Part shown: positions 9,326 to 15,653 of the stretch, in pieces
How positions within the stretch are numbered: the first letter of the stretch is position 1
Layout: the number at the start of each line of letters is the position of its first letter
Source: Acidobacteriota bacterium
GTDB lineage: Bacteria; Acidobacteriota; Terriglobia; Bryobacterales; Bryobacteraceae
Assembly: GCA_947470805.1 (NCBI GenBank)
Contig: CANIVU010000063.1
Location: 1 to 47,661 of the forward strand
DNA length: 47,661 bases
Direction: 5' to 3'
Translations under genes and position numbers: made by a program
The notes under the pieces: generated by a model
Seen by the model: only the letters and a program-made list of their open reading frames with translations
Database searches by the model: none
What the model was told of the DNA's origin: nothing

Positions 9326-10117
9326 ATGGACGATCCAGGCCAACGCCTGAAACGGGCTCGGGAGAGGTTGAATCTCCGCTACCGGGACGTCGAAGATGCC
9401 AGTCTTCGCATAGCCGAACGCAGGGCCAACGATGAATTCATCGTCGCACTCTCGCGCCTTTCCGATATCGAAAACAAGGGTACGGTCCCTTCGATCTTCC
9501 GTATGTATAGCCTCTGCGCTATCTATCGGCTGGACCTGTGCGAAGTATTGCAGTGGTACGGCGTCGACGTCACACATCTGCCGTCGGACTCCGCCCAGGT
9601 CGAAGTGGAGAAGACTCATCTGATCGGATTCCAGGCAAGCGATCATGGCGAAGTACAATTGCCTCTCCGCCTCGATCCCGGCATCGATCTGGAAAAGACG
9701 ACCTACCTCAGCCGGATGATCCAGCGCTGGGGCCGGCTTCCACTTATGTTGTTGAATGGATTGGACCTCAAAGCCCATCGCTACGCTTACATCGGCAGCG
9801 AAGACTGGTCCATGTATCCCCTCATTCAACCGTCGTCCCTCGTGCTGATCGACGAATCGAAGCGCCGCATCGTCATGACCGGCTGGTCGAATGAGTTCGA
9901 GCGGCCGATCTATTTCTTTGAACACCGCGACGGGTTCGCTTGTGGTTGGTGCCATTTGGAGGAAAATCGTCTCGTCCTACAGCCTCACCCCGCCTCCATG
10001 TGCTCCCCCAGGTTCTATAAGTATCCCGAGGAGATCGATGTCATCGGCCAGGTTGTCGGTGTCGCTATGCGCTATGACCCTGCGCGGCGGCGCCGAACCG
10101 CAGCGTCAGGATCCTGA
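9326..10117 (+). CDS. XRE-type DNA-binding protein with S24/LexA-like C-terminal domain
   Basis: 263 aa from ATG 9326, which has GGGAAAG upstream; an in-frame upstream GTG or ATG would add an unlikely 18-residue head. Residues ~5-75 form an XRE helix-turn-helix (GQRLKRARERLNLRYRDVE ... LSRLSDIENKGTVPS). The C-terminal ~155-250 resembles the S24 peptidase fold of LexA/CI repressors: WSMYPLIQPSSLVLID with S162-M163 where the catalytic Ser-Met usually stands, then RPIYFFEHRDGFACGWC and a final VIGQVVGVAMRY. I cannot find the partner catalytic lysine, so self-cleavage is doubtful and the domain may sense a ligand or dimerise. Two palindromes lie upstream, suggesting autoregulation (inference). 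The 3' end overlaps the convergent gene by 53 bases. Confidence 0.8.
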   Translation: MDDPGQRLKRARERLNLRYRDVEDASLRIAERRANDEFIVALSRLSDIENKGTVPSIFRMYSLCAIYRLDLCEVLQWYGVDVTHLPSDSAQVEVEKTHLIGFQASDHGEVQLPLRLDPGIDLEKTTYLSRMIQRWGRLPLMLLNGLDLKAHRYAYIGSEDWSMYPLIQPSSLVLIDESKRRIVMTGWSNEFERPIYFFEHRDGFACGWCHLEENRLVLQPHPASMCSPRFYKYPEEIDVIGQVVGVAMRYDPARRRRTAASGS

Positions 10118-10523
10118 TCGCCGCACGCATGTCGCTCATGAATAGGGATTTCTCAGCTGATAAAGCGCCGGCTGGCTGAAAAGAATTCCAAGTTTCAGTG
10201 CGGGACCAATGGCACAGTATCGCCTTGGCATCCTCGCCGCTTTTTTTGAGATATTGTTCGAGGTCTTCGACCTTCTCCTCAAGTCCAAGCGCTAACCATT
10301 CGTGAAACGCCCTCCGGTGGCTCGCACGAATGGCCTTATCCGACTCTTGATCCCCGAACAACAGGGCTAACCCGTGATGCTCATACTTCCCGGTCACCGG
10401 GCTTCGCAACGCGGAAAGATAGACTAGACGTCCCGTTAGTACTGGAATCTGCGATAGCGTGTGCCGCCACAGATCCGTGTCCGCACTACGCTCCAAAAGG
10501 CTCTTAGGTCGTGCTGTTCGCAT
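10065..10523 (-). CDS. Conserved-looking protein of unknown function (152 aa)
   Basis: I do not recognise a characterised family. The protein is soluble, with no signal or membrane segment. It has an ordered core (WRHTLSQIPVLTGRLVYLSAL, then GKYEHHGLALLFGDQESDKAI) followed by a helical stretch (FHEWLALGLEEKVEDLEQYL). The aromatic/His content and sensible amphipathic helices argue for a real gene, and from memory similar sequences occur as hypotheticals in acidobacteria. Its last ~18 codons run antisense through the end of the XRE regulator gene, so the two transcripts converge and overlap by 53 bases. It is transcribed away from the AT-richer region 10524-10804, which it shares with the CWPC repeat gene. 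Confidence 0.65.
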   Translation of the reverse strand: MRTARPKSLLERSADTDLWRHTLSQIPVLTGRLVYLSALRSPVTGKYEHHGLALLFGDQESDKAIRASHRRAFHEWLALGLEEKVEDLEQYLKKSGEDAKAILCHWSRTETWNSFQPAGALSAEKSLFMSDMRAAIRILTLRFGAAAQGHSA

Positions 10524-10615
10524 CGGCTTCCAATAAGAATTCTACAGCATATCTTTTCGTTTTTAGCTAATTCTTTTCAATAGCTTATAAGGCAAATCCC
10601 CTAGGGCGCCTGTTC

Positions 10616-10630
10616 CGTTTTCCGAAAACG
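10616..10630. promoter_or_regulatory. 15-base dyad CGTTTTC-C-GAAAACG (candidate operator)
   Basis: Perfect seven-base arms around a single C. The loop is too short for an RNA hairpin, so a protein-binding site is the natural reading. It lies 189 bases upstream of the CWPC repeat gene and 107 bases upstream of the divergent 152-aa gene. The XRE regulator next door is a candidate binder (inference). Confidence 0.45.
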
Positions 10631-10721
10631 TCTAATGGATTACTACTAGTACCAGCGGAACCAGTGCATCCTCAAGTTGTCCCCGAATTCATGTGTTTTA
10701 CGCCGCTACTTTCGCCCTACA

Positions 10722-10738
10722 GCGCCAGTAGTTGGCGC
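10722..10738 (+). promoter_or_regulatory. Leader hairpin GCGCCA-GTAGT-TGGCGC
   Basis: A six-base perfect stem with a five-base loop, about 66 bases before the ATG of the repeat protein. It could form in the 5' leader of that mRNA. It has no T-tract and so is not a standard terminator. Confidence 0.4.
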
Positions 10739-10804
10739 GATCTCGAGCCCGTTCGTAAAGCACGTAACCGATTCAAATCCAGAAAGAGTGAGAGTGTCAT
10801 CATC

Positions 10805-11377
10805 ATGAAAAAAACGTTACTGATCGCCGTCTTCCTCCTCCCGATCGCCTGGGCGAAAATGGCTTCCCCCCAGATTCTTCCGGTCCCCGACTGCTGGCCC
10901 TGTGCCGATGATGCGTCAGTTACCCAAACGGTTACCAACAAAATCCTCCCCGTCCCCGACTGCTGGCCCTGCGCCGATGACAACAGCAACACGCTCGCCG
11001 TCGCTTCCCCAAAAATCCTCCCCGTCCCTGACTGCTGGCCCTGCGCCGACGACAGCCGCAACACAGTCGCCGTTGCCTCCCCGAAAATCCTCCCCGTCCC
11101 TGACTGCTGGCCCTGCGCCGACGACAGCCGCAACACAGTCGCCGTTGCCTCCCCGAAAATCCGCCCCGTCCCCGACTGCTGGCCCTGTGCCGATGACGGC
11201 CGCAACACAGTCGCCGTTGCTTCCCCGAAAATCCTCCCCGTCCCTGACTGCTGGCCCTGTGCCGATGACAGCCGCAACACGCTGGCCAGCGCCTCCGCGA
11301 AAATTCTCCCGGTCCCCGACTGCTGGCCCTGCGCCGATGACAACCGCGCGGTCCTTGCCCTTCGCCGCCAGTCCTAA
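10805..11377 (+). CDS. Secreted protein of seven tandem ILPVPDCWPCADD repeats, function unknown
   Basis: 190 aa. The start at ATG 10805 is chosen for its signal peptide MKKTLLIAVFLLPIAWA and the purine-rich GAGTGAGAG upstream. After the likely cleavage site the whole mature protein is seven copies of a 13-residue core, I-L-P-V-P-D-C-W-P-C-A-D-D, each preceded by K (Q in copy 1) and joined by 9-10-residue linkers such as SRNTVAVASP. All 14 cysteines are in CWPC motifs; CxxC is typical of thiol redox or metal sites. Only one core substitution is seen (L to R in copy 5), whereas codons vary between copies, which implies selection on the peptide. It could be a multicore peptide precursor, a metal-binding wall protein or a redox protein. 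No peptide-maturation enzyme is adjacent. A seven-helix membrane protein gene follows. Confidence 0.8.
   Translation: MKKTLLIAVFLLPIAWAKMASPQILPVPDCWPCADDASVTQTVTNKILPVPDCWPCADDNSNTLAVASPKILPVPDCWPCADDSRNTVAVASPKILPVPDCWPCADDSRNTVAVASPKIRPVPDCWPCADDGRNTVAVASPKILPVPDCWPCADDSRNTLASASAKILPVPDCWPCADDNRAVLALRRQS
10871..11341 (+). repeat. Tandem coding repeat, seven units of 69-72 bases
   Basis: Units begin at 10871, 10940, 11012, 11084, 11156, 11228 and 11300. Units 3 and 4 (11012-11083 and 11084-11155) are identical over all 72 bases, which suggests a recent duplication. The others differ mainly at third codon positions. Confidence 0.95.
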
Positions 11378-11548
11378 ATTTCCACAGGCCTACACCGAAG
11401 CGACCCTGGTCGCGTCGGTAATCGGTTTCCGTCCTTCTCCAGCGGGCGGAATTGCCAAAACCAGGTGCCATCCCTAGTACTACTCCCTCGATTCCAATTC
11501 CCTGGGCAGTACCTAATGGTATCATTGGGAGGTCTCCCTAGATCCCAG

Positions 11549-12313
11549 ATGGCGCCTGGCTTGGCTGTTTTACAATCCGTGCTCTATTATCTGACGTTAC
11601 CCATGTATTTTGTGGTGGCATGGGTACTATACCGCCGTGGCTTGTGGGCATCCTACCGCTACTTCTGGGCGGGCATCATCGTGGAGGGCATCTCCGTTGC
11701 CGTCGAGGTGGCCACTGCCGGTCTGAAGGGCTATCAGAAGATGATCTACTTGACGGTACAGCCCGTCATTTACGTCTTCTACGTGCTCATGGTCATCGAG
11801 GTCTTTCGGAAGGTCTTTGTCCGCTTTCCCGGTATCGCCCGGTTCGCCCAACGCGTCATTGTCGTGTCTATGGTAGTGGCGTTCGCTTTCGCCATCGCCA
11901 CCCTCGGCGGAGAAGTACATCAGAAATTCTCCGTGGTTCAGTGGTATTCGGTCGCACTCCGAGCCATTAGCACCGCCTTGTGGGTCTACCTTATATTGAT
12001 CGCGGCGTTCCTGGTCTGGATGCCCGTCCCCTTGGCGCGAAACTCCATTCGCCACAGCGTCCTGTTCTTCTTCTATTTCATGTCGGCTTCGGCCGTCCAT
12101 TACCGCCTCAACATCGGAGATCAGACGTTTTACAGGATGGCGAATCTGTTCATTTCCGCCATCACGCTTCTGGCCCTCATCAGTTGGGCTTGGCTGCTCA
12201 AACCCGATGGGGAGATAGCCCCAACGAATCCAGCCACACCACGCTCCGGCGTCTCGACGTTGTTGAACCGGCTGGAATCAATCAACAAGTCGTTATCCCC
12301 CCCTGAGGAATAG
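11549..12313 (+). CDS. Seven-transmembrane-helix protein of unknown function
   Basis: 254 aa from ATG 11549; earlier in-frame starts at 11516 (ATG) and 11465 (GTG) are possible, and GGAGGT at 11528-11533 is rather far from the chosen ATG, so the N-terminus is uncertain. Seven hydrophobic helices can be drawn at about residues 7-28, 36-58, 65-86, 102-121, 131-157, 168-183 and 192-214, with short charged loops and a ~40-residue polar cytoplasmic-looking tail (NRLESINKSL). I recognise no enzymatic motif and no transporter signature. It follows the CWPC repeat gene by 171 bases on the same strand and may share its transcript. Receptor, channel or transporter are all open. Confidence 0.7.
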   Translation: MAPGLAVLQSVLYYLTLPMYFVVAWVLYRRGLWASYRYFWAGIIVEGISVAVEVATAGLKGYQKMIYLTVQPVIYVFYVLMVIEVFRKVFVRFPGIARFAQRVIVVSMVVAFAFAIATLGGEVHQKFSVVQWYSVALRAISTALWVYLILIAAFLVWMPVPLARNSIRHSVLFFFYFMSASAVHYRLNIGDQTFYRMANLFISAITLLALISWAWLLKPDGEIAPTNPATPRSGVSTLLNRLESINKSLSPPEE

Positions 12314-12505
12314 AGTTGTGGGAATACGGTTTTTTTCTCACCCTTTCTCGACGAGTTTTCGTAAAATCCTATTGCAAGACGCTCCGAATCCCGCTAGCCT
12401 GTTTACATAAGCCTGCATCGGGTTGCCAACCCCAGATAGATTTGCGCCACCTACCGCTGCGTGGATGGCGGCAAACACAGAGACAGGCAGGAGGTCTCAA
12501 ACGAA
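12314..12505. other. Intergenic gap without recognised element
   Basis: 192 bases with no tRNA-like or terminator-like structure that I can support. The only clear signal is AGGAGGT near 12489-12495, which serves as the ribosome-binding site of the next gene and fixes its start at 12506. Confidence 0.6.
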
Positions 12506-13078
12506 ATGACGGCATTCCCGGTCATACTCGGTATTTCAAGCAGTATCGTCTTTTTGATTCTGTTAGCGAAATTGATGCAGCGGAATCGAACTTCTTTTTC
12601 GGACACTTCGGCGGAAAATCTTGATTTGGACGGCGGCATCTCGGAAAGTGCCTGGTCCGAAGAATGGTTCGAGCAGTTTTCTTCTTTCCGGTATCTCCCC
12701 ATGCGGCGCCTCCTCTCTTCTGAAGAAGAGGAGTTTTGGATGCAATCTACCGATGGCTCTCCGGCACGACGGGAACAGTTCCGCTCCGAACGCCGTCGCC
12801 TGTTCCGCGAGTACCTTCGATTGATTTCCTCGGACTTCAGCCGCCTCTCGCAAGGGGTCCGGCTCGCGGTCGTTCACGCTTCCGAGGATCGTTCCGCGGA
12901 AGTTTCGCAACTCCTGGGCCTGGAATGGGCGCTACGCAAACTCCTTTGGAAGGCTGAGCTCAGCTTGATGTTCCACTGGTTGGGCGTCAAACCCATCGAC
13001 GCCACGCAATTGATCAATGCCCTCCAAGGCTTCGAATTCTCTTTGCGTGAAATCCACCTCTCCGGTGCCTCGGCATAA
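12506..13078 (+). CDS. Single-pass membrane protein of unknown function
   Basis: 190 aa; ATG 12506 is preceded by AGGAGGT at good spacing, ruling out the longer frame from 12461. One N-terminal helix (FPVILGISSSIVFLILLAKL, ~4-23) anchors a ~165-residue, mostly helical, strongly charged domain. A run SSEEEEFWM near residue 75 is followed by repeated RRxLFREYLRLISSDF-like amphipathic segments. Topology is probably N-out with a cytoplasmic C-terminal domain, but this is not proven. No known family is recognised; similar proteins appear as acidobacterial hypotheticals as far as I recall. It is the last gene of the block, closed by the terminator at 13105-13139. Confidence 0.7.
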   Translation: MTAFPVILGISSSIVFLILLAKLMQRNRTSFSDTSAENLDLDGGISESAWSEEWFEQFSSFRYLPMRRLLSSEEEEFWMQSTDGSPARREQFRSERRRLFREYLRLISSDFSRLSQGVRLAVVHASEDRSAEVSQLLGLEWALRKLLWKAELSLMFHWLGVKPIDATQLINALQGFEFSLREIHLSGASA

Positions 13079-13104
13079 TTCTGCAGCAATTATTAGTCCT
13101 CTCC

Positions 13105-13139
13105 GGCCGAAGGTTCCCACCTTCGGCCGTTCCTTTTTT
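13105..13139 (+). terminator. Rho-independent terminator
   Basis: A nine-base perfect stem, GGCCGAAGG/CCTTCGGCC, with the loop TTCCCA, followed closely by a run of six T (13134-13139). It lies 27 bases after the single-pass membrane protein gene and just before the HAD gene, so it ends transcription of the 10.8-13.1 kb block. Confidence 0.9.
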
Positions 13140-13159
13140 GTACCCTGAAATTCTCCTCC

Positions 13160-13774
13160 ATGTCTTTTGACTCGATTCTCTTTGATTTCGACGGCGTCCT
13201 GGCTGACAGCGAAGGCGTCCATTTTGAGTGTTGGACCACCATCCTCACCCCGCTCGGTATCCCCCTCACCTGGGAGGCATATTGCGCCAATTGCATCGGT
13301 ATTACGGACCGCGCCATGCTCGAGGTCCTGGCCAAACAAAAGAATCCGCCTCACGATGTTGAGGATCTCTGGCAGTATTACCCGAAAAAGAAGGCTCTTT
13401 TTCGCGAAAAGGCCTACGCCAATCCCCCCATTCCGCAGTCCACGCGCGACCTGCTCCGCCAACTCGACGGGCTCAAACTAGCCGTCGTCTCCTCCTCCGG
13501 CCGTGCCGAGGTCGAACCCGTCCTCGAACGCGCCGGCGTTCTCGACTGCTTCACCACCATCGTCACCGGTGACGACGTCACCAATCGCAAACCCCACCCG
13601 GAGCCCTATCTTCTCGCCGCCGAGCGCCTCGGCGTCTCCCGCCCGCTCGTCGTCGAAGATTCCGAACCCGGTGCCGCCGCCGGACGTGCCGCCGGATTCG
13701 AAGTCCTGAAGCTCGAAAACCCTTACGAACTCGCAGAGACCTTGCTAAGGGTTATCCGCCCTCGTTCGGCGTAG
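13160..13774 (+). CDS. HAD-superfamily hydrolase, beta-phosphoglucomutase-like
   Basis: 204 aa. All four HAD motifs are present: FDFDGVLADSE with nucleophile D9 and acid/base D11, the Thr/Ser motif as VVSSSG, Lys in NRKPHPEPY, and acidic VEDSEPGAAAG. The small helical cap between residues ~18 and 90 and the KPxPEPY signature place it with the beta-phosphoglucomutase/phosphoglycolate phosphatase-like subfamily I. Substrate is likely a small sugar phosphate but cannot be fixed from sequence. It starts 20 bases after a strong terminator and is followed 29 bases later by a PSD1 gene, with no clear functional link to it. Confidence 0.9.
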   Translation: MSFDSILFDFDGVLADSEGVHFECWTTILTPLGIPLTWEAYCANCIGITDRAMLEVLAKQKNPPHDVEDLWQYYPKKKALFREKAYANPPIPQSTRDLLRQLDGLKLAVVSSSGRAEVEPVLERAGVLDCFTTIVTGDDVTNRKPHPEPYLLAAERLGVSRPLVVEDSEPGAAAGRAAGFEVLKLENPYELAETLLRVIRPRSA

Positions 13775-13803
13775 CGAAAAGTTGTAAACTAACCTCAACA
13801 CGC

Positions 13804-15642
13804 ATGCGACACATTCGACGGGGAATGGTGTACTTATTGGGACCGATGGTCCTACTGGCAGCCGATCCCGGCTGCCCACGCTATCCAGCCGCCCAGCGAA
13901 CCGAGATGGCCGAAAGCCTGGAACTCGATCGCACTTTTGAGATGCTCGGCCGCCAACGCCGAACCGCACAAAGCGGCGCCGCCTCCCGCCGCGCAGCCGA
14001 ATCGCGCTCAAATTTCATCGATCAGCGCCTGTTCGGCAAAATGGCGGCCGACAACGTCCAACCGGCCGGTCCGTCTTCCGACGCCGAATTCCTCCGCCGC
14101 ATCACAGTCGATCTCACCGGCCGCATCCCCACCCCGGAAGCCGCCGAGGCGTTTCTCTCGAACACCGACCCCGCCAAACGCGCCAAACTCATCGACTCCC
14201 TGCTCGATTCCGACGCCTACTCCGACCAGTTAACCCTCTTCTTCCTCAATAAATTCCGCGTCACCCGCAACCACGAATCGATCAGCGTCCCAGCGCGCAA
14301 CACCTTCTACGAATTCGTTCGCGGCTTCGTCAAGACAGACCGCCCCTACGATCAATTCGTCCGTGAACTCCTCGCCGCGAATGGCGAAGTCGATACCCAA
14401 CCCGGCACCCAGTTCTTCGCCCGCTGGATGGACGTCAATGGCCCTATTCAGGACTCCTGGGACGACATTACGGACAAAATCACCACCACTTTCATGGGCT
14501 TTAAGACCGAATGTGTCTCCTGCCACAACGGCCGCGCCCACCTGGAAAAGATCAACGTCTGGCTCTCCCGCCGAACCCGTCAGCAGTTCTGGCAAACCAG
14601 CGCCTTCCTCTCGCGCATGTACTACATCCGCTGGAGCGATGACGTCATCGGCTTCCGCCCCCGCATCATATTGATTGATCGCGATTACGGCAGCTACTCC
14701 GGCTCCGTCAACCCGTCCAACCCCGGCAACCGCCCGGCCCGCACCAGCGCCGTCGTCGATCCCCAATTCGTTCTCAACCAGGCCCGTCCGAAATCGGAGA
14801 ACTGGCGCGCCGATCTCGGCGAAATCATCACCTCCGACAAACAGTTCGCCCGCGCCACCGTCAACCATCTGTGGGCCAACTTCTTCGGCCACGGCATCGT
14901 CGACCCGCCCGAAGCCTGGGACTTCACCCGGACCGACCCCTCCGTGGCGCCCCCCGAGGGCTTTCCGTCCCAAAACTCCCACCCCGAACTCCTCGAAGAC
15001 CTGGCCGACTTCTTCATCCGCAATAACTATCAGTTGAAGCCGCTCATCCGCCAGATGCTCTCAAGCGATGCCTATCAGTTGAGCAGCCGCTACGAAGGCG
15101 ATTGGCAGCCAGTCTACGTCCGCTACTTCGCCAAGTTCGAACCGCGCCGACTCTCCGCCGAAGCGCTTTACGATTCGCTCATCACCGCCACCCGGACCGA
15201 GCAACCCATGACCATCGCCGGCATGGCGAACGCGCTCAACTACGCCAACCAGCTCCCCGACGCCGCCGAACCCTCTACCGACTTCCGCGTCGTCGACTTC
15301 CTCAATCAAGCCGGCCGCGGCAACTGGGTCACCATCGATCGCAGCGAAGAACCCAACATCCTGGGTCTGCTCTTCAGCATGAACGAAGCCCAGGTCGTCC
15401 AACGCTCCCTCGGCACCAGTTCCGCTGCCATCTCCAGCCGCAACCAGGTCCTCCGCATCGACGCCATGCCGATCACCGACGAAGAGGCGATCCGCAAGAT
15501 GTACATCGCCACCCTCACCCGCTGGCCAAGCGACCCCGAAATGGCGACAGTGCTCCGGTACCGCTCCGGCCCCCGCGCCCAATGGCTCAGCGACCTCCAA
15601 TGGGCGCTGCTCAACAAGCTCGATTTCACGTTCAACTACTAA
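13804..15642 (+). CDS. Exported DUF1549/DUF1553 (PSD1) protein, pair no. 2
   Basis: 612 aa; the hydrophobic N-terminus (MVYLLGPMVLLAADPG) is a likely signal peptide. Unlike the other two paralogues in this window it has no N-terminal cytochrome-like or Big domain and goes almost directly into DUF1549 (FIDQRLFGKM, RRITVDLTGRIPTP). The internal haem motif is kept as C237-V-S-C-H241, but the usual DHPF/DHKYDP after it is replaced by NGRAHLEKINVW. DUF1553 follows (NHLWANFFGHGIVDPPEAWD, RRLSAEALYDSL). It heads an apparent operon: the DUF1501 partner comes after 11 bases and three further genes follow with gaps of 3-6 bases. Function is unknown. Confidence 0.88.
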   Translation: MRHIRRGMVYLLGPMVLLAADPGCPRYPAAQRTEMAESLELDRTFEMLGRQRRTAQSGAASRRAAESRSNFIDQRLFGKMAADNVQPAGPSSDAEFLRRITVDLTGRIPTPEAAEAFLSNTDPAKRAKLIDSLLDSDAYSDQLTLFFLNKFRVTRNHESISVPARNTFYEFVRGFVKTDRPYDQFVRELLAANGEVDTQPGTQFFARWMDVNGPIQDSWDDITDKITTTFMGFKTECVSCHNGRAHLEKINVWLSRRTRQQFWQTSAFLSRMYYIRWSDDVIGFRPRIILIDRDYGSYSGSVNPSNPGNRPARTSAVVDPQFVLNQARPKSENWRADLGEIITSDKQFARATVNHLWANFFGHGIVDPPEAWDFTRTDPSVAPPEGFPSQNSHPELLEDLADFFIRNNYQLKPLIRQMLSSDAYQLSSRYEGDWQPVYVRYFAKFEPRRLSAEALYDSLITATRTEQPMTIAGMANALNYANQLPDAAEPSTDFRVVDFLNQAGRGNWVTIDRSEEPNILGLLFSMNEAQVVQRSLGTSSAAISSRNQVLRIDAMPITDEEAIRKMYIATLTRWPSDPEMATVLRYRSGPRAQWLSDLQWALLNKLDFTFNY

Positions 15643-15653
15643 AGAGGATCCCG

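Larger units (their letters stand above)
10524..10804. promoter_or_regulatory. AT-richer divergent intergenic region upstream of the CWPC repeat gene
   Basis: This 281-base gap is clearly richer in A/T than its surroundings, especially 10530-10600. It probably drives both flanking genes. TATAAG at 10586-10591 is a possible -10 element, but no good -35 is found at the right spacing. Two inverted repeats inside it are listed separately. Confidence 0.45.

Noticed and set aside
10741-10800. TTCAAATCC near 10770, resembling a tRNA T-loop
   Set aside because: The flanking bases do not form a T-stem, and no acceptor or anticodon arms can be drawn.
10871-11341. CRISPR-like regular spacing of the 72-base repeats
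   Set aside because: The repeats are coding, contiguous and without unique spacers, and there are no cas genes.
10717-11343. 208-codon minus-strand frame antisense to the repeat protein
   Set aside because: It also shows repeats, but only because it mirrors them. It has no signal peptide or start site, while the plus-strand frame has both and keeps its amino acids despite codon drift.
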